In this document: piece by piece, positions 22,834-35,313 of the stretch | Layout: each line of letters starts with the position of its first letter | Numbering within the stretch: the first letter of the stretch is position 1 | From: Corticium candelabrum | Lineage: Eukaryota > Porifera > Homoscleromorpha > Homosclerophorida > Plakinidae | DNA: 64,000 bases | Reading direction: 5' to 3' | NCBI RefSeq assembly: GCF_963422355.1 | Contig: NC_085091.1 | Location: forward strand, 7,931,342-7,995,341 | Made by a program: the position numbers and the translations under genes | The notes under the pieces: model-generated | Told to the model about the DNA's origin: nothing | Databases searched by the model: none | Seen by the model: only the letters and a program-made list of their open reading frames with translations

Positions 22834-22880
22834 ACAATAACATTGAGTGAATAAATAATAATTATTCACTATAGTAACTA

Positions 22881-23441
22881 CTAGTATACATGGCCCGTCC
22901 TTCGTACGGGCAAGATACTGTAGTGTAAAGATAGGTCTGTGGACACGTCACGTGCAATCTTTGTTGAGAGGTCCCGGATATGCTGAATAAATTCGAATCT
23001 TGCTGTTCGCGCTTGTTTCGATAGAAATCGACACACTTCCCGTGTAGCGCTTGCTGCAGAAAACGTGTAGGTTGGATTCGGTGCAAATGCAATCTGAATT
23101 TGGAGAGAAACGCAAGCGATAGAAGAGTAAGTTTCGTCGGCAAGAGATATTCGATCGCTCGAAGCTTTGCTAAGGACGGCGATGCATAGGTCTACACAGG
23201 ACTGGTGTGGGCGTGTGTTTGAATGAACCGGAATGTGTAGCGTTTGCGTCATCAATAAAATTTTACGCGGGGATCGACCCCTCGACAGGGGACCCGGTGC
23301 GTAATTTTTTAAATTTTTTACGCAAACCTTCCCCTGTGCGTGCCGAGTGTGCGTGCCGATTTCGGTTGCAAACGGACAGAAGACGTGGCCTCCAAACGCG
23401 AACACACACACAGACAGACAATTTGAGCTTTATATATTAGA
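22881..23441 (-). mobile_element. Non-autonomous Helitron nested in PIN/CXC copy A
   Basis: On the minus strand it begins TCTAATATATAAAGC and ends with hairpin GCCCGTACGAAGGACGGGC, 8 bases, then CTAG. These are Helitron signs (5'-TC, 3' hairpin, CTRR). It lies exactly between A and T of the host. Copy B of the host element has the unoccupied site GATGTAATAGTTAC at the matching place, with no target duplication. Length 561 bp; no coding capacity. Part of it recurs at 16690-16990. Confidence 0.8.
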
Positions 23442-23640
23442 TTACATCTCATTAATCCGTTATTTACTTATTATACTTTATAGCCTTTACAGATAAGTAG
23501 TTGAAAAAAAACAAAGAAAGTTCAAACACATTTACAATTTCACAAAAACGTTGGTATATACGATAAATGATGGTGTAGAATCGGCAACAAGTGTGTTAGC
23601 GTATGACCACTTTTAGACACTTTCCCTGCAGATATCCCTT

Positions 23641-23747
23641 AAGACTTTTAGTATGTTGTAGAGGACACTTTTCTGTATACGGAACACTTGAAACAGTTTG
23701 TGTTTCAATTAGTTTAAGGTTGACTCAAAATTTGTCACGAAATGCCT
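23641..23747 (-). repeat. Right TIR, PIN/CXC element copy A
   Basis: Inverse of 19772-19867; matches the left end of copy B (47245-47352). Confidence 0.75.
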
Positions 23748-24510
23748 GTACTATTATCTCTTTCTTGCAAACGTATCTTGCCACAATAGTTACAATTGAC
23801 TTGCCATTGTTCATGCTTCTTGAAATAGCCTTTGGAGTGGGTGTCTTGTTCACGCTTTCTCACTACTTGTACCATAGATGTATCAATTTCTGCTATCGAT
23901 TTGACCCGCTTTGTTGTTACTTTAGCCATTTGACACATCAATGCACATGGCTAGGGTAAGATTCCGCTTCTGTAACAACGTTTGTCAAACCATATCTTCC
24001 TTGATTCCACAGATAAGTCTAGCTCTCAACAGGTCATCAGCCATCACAGCCATACTCACATGTTCTAATCATTCCTTTCAGGGTCGTTAGATAGTCGTTG
24101 AACGACTCTCCTGGCTGTTGGTCACGTTTGTTACAAAACCCGTTCATACGTAGTATTCACCAATCCCATAACGTGGTCTTCCAATACTTTTAGAATTGTG
24201 TCTATATCTTTCCTATCTTGCTCTGGCTCAAATCGGATTGTGTCATACAAATATAGTGCCTCGTAACCAACGCAGGTGACAAAGGTTGCAAACCAGTAAC
24301 CTCTGTGCTGTGTCTTCAATGCAGATACCACTTCGTAAGATTCCCATAGTTGCTTCCATCTCCGCTAATTGTCCTTTGCGTCTCCTTCCTTCAATCTGAG
24401 GGGAGTTGGTAGCAGAACAACGCCCTGCAGCATAAACTTTGGACTTGAAACTGCAGCACTGGATCTCGGAGTGTCCAACTCCTTTTCCTTCCTTTTCATT
24501 GCCATTTGTA
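23748..24510 (-). pseudogene. Ty3/gypsy-type gag fragment
   Basis: On the minus strand a Gag begins near 24507 (M-A-M-K-R-K-E-K-E-L). It shows the retroelement pattern P-L-R-L-K-E-G-D-A-K, then a TAG where Trp is expected before R-R-W-K-Q-L-W-E-S-Y-E. F-V-T-C-V-G-Y-E-A-L-Y-L-Y follows, and near 23750-23940 K-R-V-K-S-I-A-E and a zinc-knuckle start C-N-Y-C-G-K. It stops abruptly at the right end of the PIN/CXC element. No pol continuation is seen on the far side, so it is a remnant with stops and frameshifts. Confidence 0.65.
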
Positions 24511-24738
24511 GAGGTCAAGGTTTACTTCCTGAAACCATGTATCGTTTAGCTACTATATTTGACTATGTAGTCTAATACAACTCAACACAACTGCTACTAA
24601 TGCACGTATTCTACGGCTACCGGTGTAGCAGAGAATTAGGTCCGTCCGTCAAATAGGTCCGCTTGCTAACGCACTTGTACCGGAAGACATTCTGCGCTAG
24701 CGCACCGCATCTACCTTGGATCTCTGCAGTCATTTCTC

Positions 24739-27563
24739 ATAGGCGTAGGAAGTTTGGTGAGATTGGGAGGGGGCAAAGAGTGCAACCAGGTACTGCATTT
24801 TAGATATTGTTATATTAGTTGTAGTCAGTCTAAGAACGTGATATATATATATATACCTACAGAGTTCCAAAAAATGCCGTCGTCTTTCATTTGCTCCTAG
24901 AAATGTCTTAGCAAGTTGTTGCAAGTCTAGTTGATCAGTTCTTTCCTTGTGGCAGTGAAGTAGAAGATGATTCAACCTCTCCTGTGTCATAGATGATCGT
25001 AGGTAAGTCTTTATCCTCCGCAGAGCTGAAAATGTTCTCTCTGCAGTTGAGGTGGTCGCTGGTATTATATGGAACAATTTTAGAAACCTGTGTATTTCGG
25101 AGCAGAGTGCTGTAGCACCAGGTGTTTCCTTCATGGCTTGGCAAACTGTGCGGATATTTGTCACTTTCTTCAATGGTACTCCGGTAATTTCACCATACCG
25201 TTGGATAATGTCTAGTAGCATCTTGAGGTGGGTATCCAACCTTCCCATGTCAAAATCTCCCTGATATAGATCTCGGAAGTGTTGACTCACAGTAAAGGGT
25301 TCCCTATTTGATGCAGACAACACCATTTGTTCCATATCTACTACTACAGAAAAGTTCTGTTGGGCAAAACGTCTCGCAATCTCAACACTTACAACATCCA
25401 AGGCTTCAAAATACTTCTGCCTGTAAAATTCCTTTGGTGTCCTGTACTGAAACGCCTCAACTCCGTCATCCAGTCTGCGAGGAATTTTACGCTGCCTTGG
25501 AAAACAGGATCATCTGTTAGGCTTTGGGCATCTCTTGCGACACGGTCATGGAATTTGCTGAAACAAGTATCCGTTCTCTTGTTCGTCAAGTAATCCTTGA
25601 TTATTAGAGCTGCTTGTTTGGCTTCTTGAATTGTTGTATCCCGTCCTTGCAGAGTCCTGGAGAGTTGCTCAGTTGGATCGAATACTAATTGGCACAGCTT
25701 TAAACCAAAATAGACGTTGAAAGTCTGTAGTTGCTTGGCAAGACCACCAGCTTTAACTGCGTACTCATCTTTACCGGTTTCGTTGATTTGCTCCAGTACT
25801 GAAGAAAGAGTGCTGTAGTTAGCCAATACAGCACTTATCGAGGAACTCCGAACTGTCCATCGTGTTGGACAAAGCGGCCTTAGGTCATTTGCCATAGGAG
25901 AGAGCTGTGATTTGACAGTATGAAAGAAACTAGACCGTTTTGGAGAATACTTGATTATATTGACCACCTCTATGACCAATTGCAGAGTGTCACGAACTAT
26001 TGTACAGATACGAGCGGTGTCTTGCAAGCAGAGATTCAAGCAGTGTGCAAGGCAGTGCACATGAAGTGCTTTTGGCTGTTCATTCCGTATCCGAGCAGCG
26101 ACTTCACGGAGACGCCCAGACATGTTGGCAGCACCGTCATACGCTTGCCCTCTACATTGATCAAGTGGGAGTACACAGCGAATGAGAACGTCTTTCAAAC
26201 TACTGGTCAACGTCTCAGCATCCGCTTTTGGAACTTCCATCAGCCCGACTGGCTCTTCTAGAATGTCATGGTCATCATTAATCCATCTGATGACTACGCA
26301 CATTTGCTCGTGAAATGATATGTCTGTTGTTTCGTCAGCAAGAACAGAAAACCATGGGACTGACTGAATTTCTGACAAGAGGCTCCGGAGCAGGCTCAGA
26401 GCCATAAACTGTATTTGCTTATTAACTATCTTTGGAGACATGTATTCGGCCTCTGTCAACCACCGTTGTAGCTCAAGATCATCATCAGCACGCAGCTTGA
26501 GCAATTGAAAGAGGTTTTCTTCTTTGTCTATGTGACCCCTAATGGCTAAACCCTGGCAGGTAAGATATTTCAGGGAAGAAAGCTGCTTTAGCAGCATTTG
26601 TTGTCGAGACCGTTGCTGCTGCTTACAGTTCTTGTCAAGCATTGCACCGATATTTGGTGGTTTCTTTACCTTCATAACGGCTTCAAAATGAGAATGATAT
26701 GATTCATGCTTAGAAAAGCAAATGCAGAGCCTTTTCCAGTTTGAAAATCCAACTCTTGTGAAAGAAGGGTCTGCTTTTGTACTCACCGTTAAGCTTTGCT
26801 TAGTTTGTGCTTTAGTGCAATAGAAGCAAAATAGCAGGCCTGTCCGTTTACACATGGAAAGCCAAGGGCACTTGCCAAACCAACTGGGACTCACTGACCG
26901 AAAATGCTGACCTTTACCTTTTCCAGGCTCCTACTCACAGTCAGCGCCTTGGTAGATGTAGGTTGATTTGCTTTTACACAACTGACATCACAACACACTC
27001 CACTACATCCTGTCTCTTCATCCCTTACTTCCACATCACTTGCCTCAGAGTCTGACTTTGCATCTGGTTGGAACGGAGCAGCAGCCTCACCTTCGATATC
27101 ATGTGACCGGTCAAGTACACGTTGGCGGCAGTTCTTTGTTCCAGTGTCTCCACTTTTACCATCCTCCGGTAGTACCTCACTTTTCCCTCTCCTTCGACTT
27201 TCTCTTGAAAGACATCATCCTCGTCGCGTAAAGTACTCTCCGCTTGCTGCCTGCTAGTCTTGAAGCCAAAATCAATCAAAGTCATCCCTGATTTCTTACT
27301 CTCCATCGCACAATTCTCTGTAACCACTTCCCGGATTCAGCACGTTCCACAATAGCAGTAGCGTACGCTAGGACATAACTTTCTAGAACGCAGCGGAGAA
27401 ACGATCGGGGAGTCGAGGCTGGCAGATACTGGTCCTTGGAGTGGCGGCCTGATTGATGGTCCTATGTGATGCTCTAATCGCCGCATTGATACAGCTTTGG
27501 AGGCTAAATGTTGGGTGGGCCATGGCCCTCTGGCCCCCCCCCCACCCCGGTTCCTACGCCTAT
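24739..27563 (-). mobile_element. hAT element 1
   Basis: Ends ATAGGCGTAGGAA / TTCCTACGCCTA are inverted repeats. The flanks share TTTCTC, matching an imperfect 8-bp target duplication. A related sequence without the insertion exists in inverse orientation at about 35600-35720 (TTGCAGAGATCC and GGTGCGCTAGCGCAGAATG blocks), an empty-site paralogue. It carries one long transposase gene on the minus strand. Confidence 0.75.
24850..26900 (-). pseudogene. hAT transposase, ZMYM1/P52rIPK-like, one frameshift
   Basis: A 501-codon frame reads from a TTF-type zinc-finger region (W-F-G-K-C-P-W-L, C-F-Y-C), through V-L-A-D-E-T-T-D-I-S, C-R-G-Q-A-Y-D-G-A-A-N-M-S-G and H-C-L-A-H-C-L-N-L, to about 25450. 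There a one-base loss shifts the frame. The adjacent frame then continues to the hAT dimerisation domain (T-S-T-A-E-R-T-F-S-A-L-R-R-I-K-T-Y-L-R-S). The three acidic RNase-H-fold regions are recognisable. A further frame at 27025-27327 (M-E-S-K-K-S-G-M-T-L-I-D-F-G-F) may be the N-terminal exon. Nearly intact but probably inactive. Confidence 0.8.
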
Positions 27564-27872
27564 GTTTCTCTTCGCGGATTTAGTCATAGCGTAGTAGCTG
27601 ATAAGATCCGTCGAGGATTTAGTCCGCGCATTAGCGCGCGCTCGTATTGATCAACAGACTAAAACGTAAGCTCGTATGTTTGTCAAACAGACATGCGCAA
27701 GTGTGGAGTACCTCTATACGAAATCGTCATCATATATCTTGATTTTACACACTGCATGGTAACGTAATATAACTGCAAATTAATGGAACCAATTTGGTTC
27801 GAAGATACCCTAGCTATACTGGAACGTCAAGCAAAACTTACGCAGTACCAAAAATAGCAGCAGTCTGTATAC
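27564..27872. other. Repeat flank of hAT element 1
   Basis: TTTCTCTTCGCGGATTT and the following GCGC-rich bases continue the repeat into which hAT 1 inserted; no gene seen. Confidence 0.4.
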
Positions 27873-30100
27873 TGTAGTGCAAGCTAATAATCAAGTGCTC
27901 CAGAGCTATTTTAACGCAGAATGAGTGTCATTTGTCAGAATTACCAGGAGTTCTGTGCCATATGGATGATGTTTTGATTTTTGGATTAAACCAAGCTGAA
28001 CACGATGTCAGATTGGCTAATGTCTTAATTCGAATTCAAGAAGCAGGAGTTACATTCAGTGCATCCAAATGCGAGTTTAGTGTACCCACTACCAAGTTTT
28101 TGGGTCACGTGATCGACGCAAAAGGAATACGAGCAGATCCAGGAAAGCTTGCAGCCATTCGAGATCTTGAACATCCCACAAACGTCTCTGAGATACGAAG
28201 ATTTATGGGCATGGTGAACCAACTAGGCAAGTATTCACCAAACATTGCAGAGATCAGTCAATCCTTACGAGAGCTTCTGAGTCTAAACGCTCTTGGTTGT
28301 GGGAGCATCCTCAAGAACAGGCCTTCACACAGCTGAAAGAGGAACTGATCCGTCCTATCGTTTTGGAGTTATATAACCCACGGAGAAACATCAAAGTTTC
28401 TGCAGACGCTTCATCTCATGGGCTAGGTGCAGTGTTACTCCAGGCAACAAGCAACGGAGACAAGTGGAAACCAGTTGCATATGCCATTCGTTCAATGACA
28501 GACGCTGAGAAACGATATGCTCAGATCGAAAAGGATGTCTTAGCTGCGACAGGGGCATGTGACAAGTTCTCAGACTATGTACCAGGTCAAACCTTTCATA
28601 TTGAGACAGACCATAAGCCATTGGTTCCGTTGTTGACGACGAAGCATCTCGACAGCTTACTTCCACGAATTGTCCGTTTTCGACTTTGTTTAGCACGTTA
28701 TGACTACACCATCAGCCATGTACCAGGAAAATTGCTCCATACCGCTGATACACTGTCCAGAGCACCGTTACCAACCACCATTCATCCAGACTCACTTCAA
28801 GAGGAAGTTGAGGTATTCGTTGAATCGTTAGTTTCAAACCTTTCCACCACAGAAGATAGGCTACAGGGATACGGAGAAGCGCAAGCTGATGATTCCAAAG
28901 AGGTGATGCAGTTTTGCAAAGACGGCTGGCCAAACAGGTGCCCAGCGAACACATCTCTGATACCTTACTGGAGAATTCGATCTCAATTGTCAGTATAGAA
29001 CGGTCTTTTAATATACAACAATCGTGTTGTTATCGCAATTATCATGCAAAGAGACGTCCTGACAATGATCCATGAAGGACATCAGGGAATTACTCGATGT
29101 AAGCTATGAGCCAACTCATCAGTATGGTGGCCAGGCATATCAAGACAACTCGTACAGATCATACAACATTGTGGTTCATGTCAAAGAGAAAGTCGAGGTG
29201 TAGAGCCTTTAATACCCACTGAACTGCCAGATTATTCTGTCTAAGAAATAGGATCAGACTTACTGGAATTCAGAGGAGTACAGTACCTGATCGTCGTCGA
29301 CTATTTATCAAGATATCCAGAGCTGATAAAGCTGTCGTCCACTACATCGAGCAGCATCATTCATGCTTTGAAAGCAATCTTCTCTCGACATGGCATTCCA
29401 GAGATTCTGAGGAGTGAAAACGGTCCTCAATACTCTTTTCATGAAATGAGAGAGTTCGCAACAACTTATGGCTTCACACACATCACCAGCAGTCCAAGAT
29501 ATCCGCAAAGCAATAGCCTTGCAGAAAGAATAGTGAAGTCTGTTAAACAGCTACTACAACAATCCAAGAATCCACATCTAACGCTTCTAAGCCACAAGAC
29601 AACACCTCTTCCATAGTGCAACATCAGCCCATTAAAACTTCTCATAGGTAGACGGCTTAGAACTAACTTACCACAAGTTCCTGAATTGCTAAAGCCTCAA
29701 CGGCCCTATTTGAAAACATTTTGCAACGCTAACATGGAATTCAAACAGAAACAGAAGAAACACTTTTGATAAACGACATCAAGCCAAAGACCTCCCAGAA
29801 TTACCAATCTACACAAAAGTTTGGATAACTTCAGAGGGAAAGGAGAAGACAGAAACAATATTTTCCAAGTCCTCCACTCCACGATCCTATAATGTTGAAA
29901 CTTGTACTGGAACAGTCAGATGAAACAGATGCCACATTATGCCTACTGGATCTGGAGCAGGTACTCAGTCTGGCGGCACACCTCCTCAGTCAGAGGTCCA
30001 CAGTCCCTCTACCTCAAGCAGGCCAACAACACGTCTTCAGACAGAAACAACTATTAGACCGCCTGAAAGGCTAGACTTGTAGTAGAGAAGATGTAGTGCG
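27873..30100 (+). pseudogene. Ty3/gypsy pol fragment (RT, RNase H, integrase)
   Basis: Starts within the reverse transcriptase at C-H-M-D-D-V-L-I-F-G (His in place of the usual Tyr/Phe), then F-L-G-H-V-I-D-A-K-G-I. After a frameshift near 28290 the RNase H reads S-A-D-A-S-S-H-G-L-G-A-V-L and E-T-D-H-K-P-L. The integrase core follows, V-V-D-Y-L-S-R-Y-P-E and S-E-N-G-P-Q-Y (Asp changed to Ser-Glu). Several stops. Gag, protease and the 5' half of RT are missing. Short direct repeats GTAGTGC(A/G)AGCTAATAAT near 27874 and 30093 border the fragment. Confidence 0.75.
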
Positions 30101-30756
30101 AGCTAATAATAAATTTATGAAAGTACGCATGCGCTGACTTGTCTAGAACTAAATCGCGTACGCTGTGTCGCGTTTATAGAGCACTGCCAATAAACCAGCA
30201 CAAACACTACACATAGTTTTCTTTCAAATCTAGGCACTCTTACACAATTACGTGGAAAGTCTTTTGTCACTTGGTAATAGTGTCTAGTGTTCTGACAATT
30301 TGTACAATCTGGACCTCAGTAGGTACATCTTTGAGTCTTTGTGTACGGTTCTTGTACTTAGTCTATTTCTCTTCCTTTGTTTAATTAAACATTTAAGTCA
30401 TGATCGAAGAACAGATAACTCAATAAATTATGCTTTTTGTCTTGTTTGCTCAATCCAATAATATGAATGAAAAGTAGAATATAATTAACCCATCACATGC
30501 TATGTGGTCGCTTAAATTCTACTTTTCATTCTGTTTGTATTGAAAAATCTTGTAATATCTTTAGTTTGTCGTTCTCTTGGACTCACGTTGGGGTTCTCTG
30601 GAGCAAAGTCATACCCATGGATAATCAAGCTGTAGACAAAACTGACAAGCGACATGGAGGTTTTTACTTTCACAACATCATCATGTCGATTCTTGTACAA
30701 TGTAGATGTCAGTGCTTAACAACCAGAAATTAGATGTGCTAAGGTCTCATTCTTGC

Positions 30757-30837
<81 letters not shown>

Positions 30838-30934
30838 GCCTCCTCTCTTCTCCTTGAGGGCCGTGCAAGAGACTACATCGACCCCTATCATACTCCACGT
30901 GATCCAAGTTTATCATCGTCGTCGTCTTTGTCAC
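30101..30934. other. Intergenic, no gene; contains (CA)n
   Basis: AT-rich unique DNA with no motif-bearing frame apart from the microsatellite at 30759-30836. Confidence 0.4.
30759..30836. repeat. (CA)n microsatellite
   Basis: Uninterrupted CA tract just outside the left LTR of the complete gypsy element. Confidence 0.95.
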
Positions 30935-31153
30935 TGTTGTATAGCTCACCAGCCGTACTACTCCTCTGTAGTGTAGTCTAGGTTAAGTATCGCGTATGCT
31001 GACTCAGTGGACCGGTTATACCAGAATCTATTCTGCTACAGCAAACGACACGTACTCTACTGCACAAGTGCACTCAACGCTAATTTACGCTTGACTAACC
31101 TAACATGTACGCAAACCGCAGTCACACCTAAAGCGCTTGCTCGCTATACCACA
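30935..31153 (-). repeat. 3' LTR of gypsy element
   Basis: 219 bp, TGTTG...CCACA on the plus strand, preceded by flank GTCAC. The purine tract lies directly against its inner edge. Confidence 0.88.
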
Positions 31154-31659
31154 CTCTCCCTTCCTTAGTCTGGTGCTGTCCTTATCTATTGTTCAGGATA
31201 TCTTGCTGGTGGTTGTCTGTTTTGTCTCTTTGGATGTCGTCTGGGAGTCTCAATCTCGTGGTCTTCTGGAGGTGATAACGTTTCCTTGGAGATCAAGGTA
31301 GACTCCTCATCTTGGTCCTTGTGTTGAGTAGATTGAGTTTCAACTACTTGTCCTGTCTCTTTCACAGGAATGACTGGACTGGTATCTCTTCCACCTCTAT
31401 CTCTGGTACGCTTACATCAGATGTTTCTGGTACACTCCGTTGATCTCTCCACCGCATTTGGTCTATATGCACGTACCTGGAATGTTCTTCCACATTCACT
31501 AAATAGTTGGTTGGTCCTAGCTGTTGTTCAACGGTTCCCACCAACCACCTACACGACTATCTTGACGTGGATTCCACACACTGACTTTACAACCAGGATC
31601 CAGTTGTCTTGATCGTTTGGTAGCTTCCTCGAACTTGATTCTCTGCTCATCTCTGTCAA

Positions 31660-33990
31660 TGCTTCTTACCTCTGGGCGCAACAAAGATAACTTAGTTCTT
31701 GTATTTGTTTGATCAACAGCTCGGCAGGAGTTTTGCTTGTTGCAGTATGTGGTGTCGTACGACCGTGTAGAAGGAACGAAGACACTTGATGACTTATCGA
31801 TATTCCCGCTGGTCGATCCTTCAAGCTCTCTTTCAACTCTTGTACCATTCGCTCTACCTGTCCGTTAGATGCAGAATGGTAGGGTGGAGTCAGTTGATGC
31901 TTGATTCCATTGGCCTCCATAAACGCCTTGAAGTCTTGTGCCCTAAACTGAGGCCCGTTGTCGGTTACAAGTCGCTGTGGCAACCCATGACAAGAAAAGC
32001 TTTTTCGCATAGCTTCAATTGTCTGCCCTGTAGTAGCATGTATACCTAGTTTGTGAACTTCCAGCCATTTAGAGAAGGCATCTACAATAAGTAGATACTG
32101 CTTCCCTGCAAATTATGCAAAATCTGCATGGACACGTTCCCATGGTGATGTCGGGTAGATCCATGGATGTGAGGGTTTAGTAGTACTTGGTCTACTCTTC
32201 TGGTTTTGGTACTGTTCACATGATCTTGCCAAATCTTCTATATCCCTGTCCAGATTTGGCCACCACACATAACTTCTGGCTAAGGCCTTCATTTTGCTGG
32301 TCCTCAGATGACCCTCATGTATCTGCGCTAATACAGTCATTCTCAATTCCTCTGAGATGATAACTCTGTTGCCCCACAATACGCAGCCACCTTTAATCGA
32401 GAGCTCATTAGCACGTTTAGCAAATGGTTGTAAGGATTGGTCTACATCTCTGGCAGTCCATCCGTATCGAGCATATTGATATGTTCTCCTTGTCACCACA
32501 TTCAGTTGGGTTGCCCTTGCAATCTCTTTGGCGGTCATGGGCAATGGTTCACAATAATCCACTCTAAAGATTTGCTCACTTGGTTCATTCACTGCTACCG
32601 GTACAGGAAGTCGAGACAATACATCAGCTTCCTTGTTATCCTGCCTGCCCTGTATTCTAACTCATAGCTGTACGCACTTAATATGAGTGCCCAGCGCTGC
32701 AGTCGTGCAGCTGCTAACGTAGGAACTCCTTCCTTAGCTCCTACAATCCTCAGTAGCGGTCGATGATTGGTTACTAGCGTAAATTTCCTTCTCATCAGGT
32801 ATTTATGGAAGTGTCTTACTCCATAAATCAAGACTAGGGCCTCTTTTTCTAAATGAGCATAATTCTTCTCAGCTGGAGCTAGTGTTCGTGTTGCAAATTC
32901 GACTGGGCGGTCAGTGCCATCTTCCATGACATGACTTAGACACGCTCCTACTCCATATGGTGAAGCATCGCAACTAAACTTGATGGGCTTACCCAAATCA
33001 TAATGTACTAGTAAGTCCGATTTCACTAGTGTTTGTTTTGCCTGCCGGAATGCCTTCCTCTGTTGATCCAACCATTTCCAACGTTGCTGTTTCTTCAATA
33101 AGATATACAGTGGTTGTAATGTTGATGAAAAATTTGGTAAGAACTTCTCATAATAATTTAGAAGTACCAAGAAAGCCTTCAATTCAGCCACGTTACTAGA
33201 TTCAGGTGCATTTTGAATCGCTTCCATCTTACTCCGAGATGGGGATATGCCTTCTGCACTCACCACATGCCCAAATATTCTACCTTAGACTTTTCAAGTT
33301 CACATTTTTTCATTTTTAGCTTAATTCCGGCTTGGTTCAGTCTTTCCAAGGCCTTGAATAGCCTTTGGTTATGTTGTTCATCATTGTTGCCCACTATTAG
33401 AATATCATCTAGGTAGCAGATGACTCCGTCCAGTCCTGATAGAACGTTATCTATAGCTCGCTGCCATATACTGGGTGCTGAGCTTATGCCAAATGGCATC
33501 CTTGTGTACGTAAACATGCCCCTGTGTGTATTAATGATTAGGTATTGCTGACTTCTGGGGTCTACTAACATCTGTTGATAGGCCTGTTTGAGATCTAAAC
33601 AAGAAAATTTCTTCCCTCCTGCTAAGGTCAAAACCAAGTCATCTGGATTCGGCATCGGATTGATCCAAATCAATATAGGGGTTGATGGTGACCTTGTAGT
33701 CGCCACATATTCTAACATTTCCATGCCCCTTTCGAACTACCACGATGGGTGCTGCCCATTCACTCTTCTCTGCCAGTTTCAGAATACCTTCCTTCCGCAT
33801 TCGTTCGAGTTCAGCATCGACCGTAGTATGCTAGGCATATGGAATCGGTCTGGGTCGATGAAATTTTGGTTTGGCATCTGTATTCAACATGATGTTAGCC
33901 TGATATCCAACCAATGTACCTACCCCAGTGCCAAACAACTGTGGAAAGTTTTCCACTGGGTCTATTGCCTGAAATTTTTGTAGAGTGAAG
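31660..33990 (-). pseudogene. Gypsy pol: RT, RNase H, integrase
   Basis: RT at 33260-33724 has F-S-C-L-D-L-K-Q-A-Y, M-P-F-G-I-S-S-A-P and Y-L-D-D-I-L-I. RNase H at 32595-33266 has S-C-D-A-S-P-Y-G-V-G. Integrase has V-W-W-P-N-L-D-R-D-I, V-T-D-N-G-P-Q-F and A-S-N-G-Q-V-E-R-M-V. The pieces lie in different frames. The normally conserved C-x2-C of the integrase zinc finger is C-E-Q-Y. Confidence 0.82.
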
Positions 33991-34007
33991 ATTGAATCCC
34001 AATCTAG

Positions 34008-35190
34008 TTAAAAATGTTTCAACCAGTCTCTACCTAGGATGGTGGGCTTGTTCTTCACTTTTACCACATGAAAATTTACATTTACTTGCTGTCCCTTATA
34101 TCTTACAGGAACTTCCGCTTCTCCTTGCACATTCAAGGGCTGTACATTGTACGCGTGCAATCTGACGGTACTTGGGCGCAATTGTATATGTTTCAAGTAC
34201 TAATATGTACTAGTGGGGACAACCGTAACTGTTGCTCCGGTATCGATTTCTAACTCTATCCCTCTTCCAGCAACGTCCATTTCCGCTGTGACACCTCTCT
34301 TGTCCGAGATACTATAAGCAGCACTAAGTGATTCCTCGTCTATGTGATGGGTAGTTCGGGGCTTCCCCTTTGCACGTGTTGCGTCTTTGGAATCTCTACT
34401 CTGCATTCTCTTCCGGCATACTCGACTAATATGCCCCTGTCCCTTGCAAAATGTCACGTTTGTGTCTTAAATCTACAATTCTGTGGCGTATGCCCTTTCG
34501 TTCCGCATCGGTAACATGCATGTTCGCCACCACTTTCGTATTTCGTGGTTTTCGTAGTGACAACTGTTGTGTCTTCCGAACAATAATGTACGCGGTCTCA
34601 GACTTTAGAGTAGGCGGACCTTGTGGCGCACACCCACGAAGAACCCTAGTCTCCTGTCTCGCTGCTTCGAATGCCTGTGATATTTGCAGAGCCCTCTCTA
34701 ATGTAAGGTCTGCCTCTGCCATCAATTTCCTTTGTAGTGCTTCACTATTCAACTCACATACGAGTTGGTCGCATAGCGCGGTTTGTAAAGAATCCCCAAA
34801 CTCGCAGTACTTCGCTAATTGACGCAGCTCACACAAATAGACAGCGATTGACTCACCTTCTCGCTGTTGTCTTTTGAAGAACTTGAATCGCTCTGCTAGG
34901 ACGACTACTTTGGGCTGGTAGTGCCTCTTTAGTACGTCAATCAGCGCCTCCAACTCGAGATCTTGCGGCAGTCGCGGTCTTACTAGGTTCTTTACTAGGG
35001 TGTAGGTCGTCCCTCAGATGCTCGTCAAGAACACGGCCTTCTGTTTGTCTCCACTTTCGATCGAGTTAGCCGTACAATACAAGAAGAACCTCTCTTTACA
35101 GTTCTCTACGGTGTCAATTCCTGGGCTGAACTCCGCCAAAGTCCATGATAACTTGCAGCAGCCATACGGTTGTGTATTTACTTTGATAGT
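34008..35190 (-). pseudogene. Gypsy gag and protease
   Basis: Gag begins in the region near 35190 (D-F-G-G-V-Q-P, E-R-F-F-L-Y-C-T-A-N). It contains a stop after F-L-T-S-I and continues with H-Y-Q-P-K-V-V-V-L-A-E-R-F-K-F and C-E-F-G-D-S. A zinc-knuckle remnant C-K-G-Q-G-H-I-S-R-V-C follows. The protease has E-I-D-T-G-A-T-V-T-V-V-P and later I-L-G-R-D-W-L. Stops and frameshifts throughout. Confidence 0.78.
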
Positions 35191-35313
35191 TCAAACTCCT
35201 ATCGTTCAATGACAATCTCTTGTCGCAACTGTATCGGTGCTCCTCAGTGTCGTACCGATCTTCTTGTGGCTACGTACTATTCGTCACTCTCCGAGTATAT
35301 CCTCGCCGCCAAT

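Larger units (their letters stand above)
19772..23747 (+). mobile_element. TIR DNA transposon with PIN/FEN1-like + CXC gene, copy A
   Basis: Long imperfect terminal inverted repeats (19772-19867 and 23641-23747) both begin at AGGCATT and share TGCAACAC/TTTCAAC blocks, ACAGAAAAGTGT and ACATACTAAAAGT. Between them is a decayed gene encoding a PIN/FEN1-like nuclease core and a C-terminal CXC cysteine cluster. A second copy with the same ends sits in gene B intron 4 (47245-50748). Copy A is longer because a 561-bp Helitron is nested in it. The exact outer border and target duplication are unclear. Related CXC-domain proteins are multicopy in invertebrates as far as I know, but I do not recognise a named transposon superfamily. 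Confidence 0.65.

Noticed and set aside
24130..24518. Frames at 24.1-24.5 kb as a host gene
   Set aside because: Gag-type motifs and in-frame stops indicate a retroelement remnant.
30716..30981. Reading frames over 30.75-30.84 kb
   Set aside because: Artefact of the CA microsatellite.
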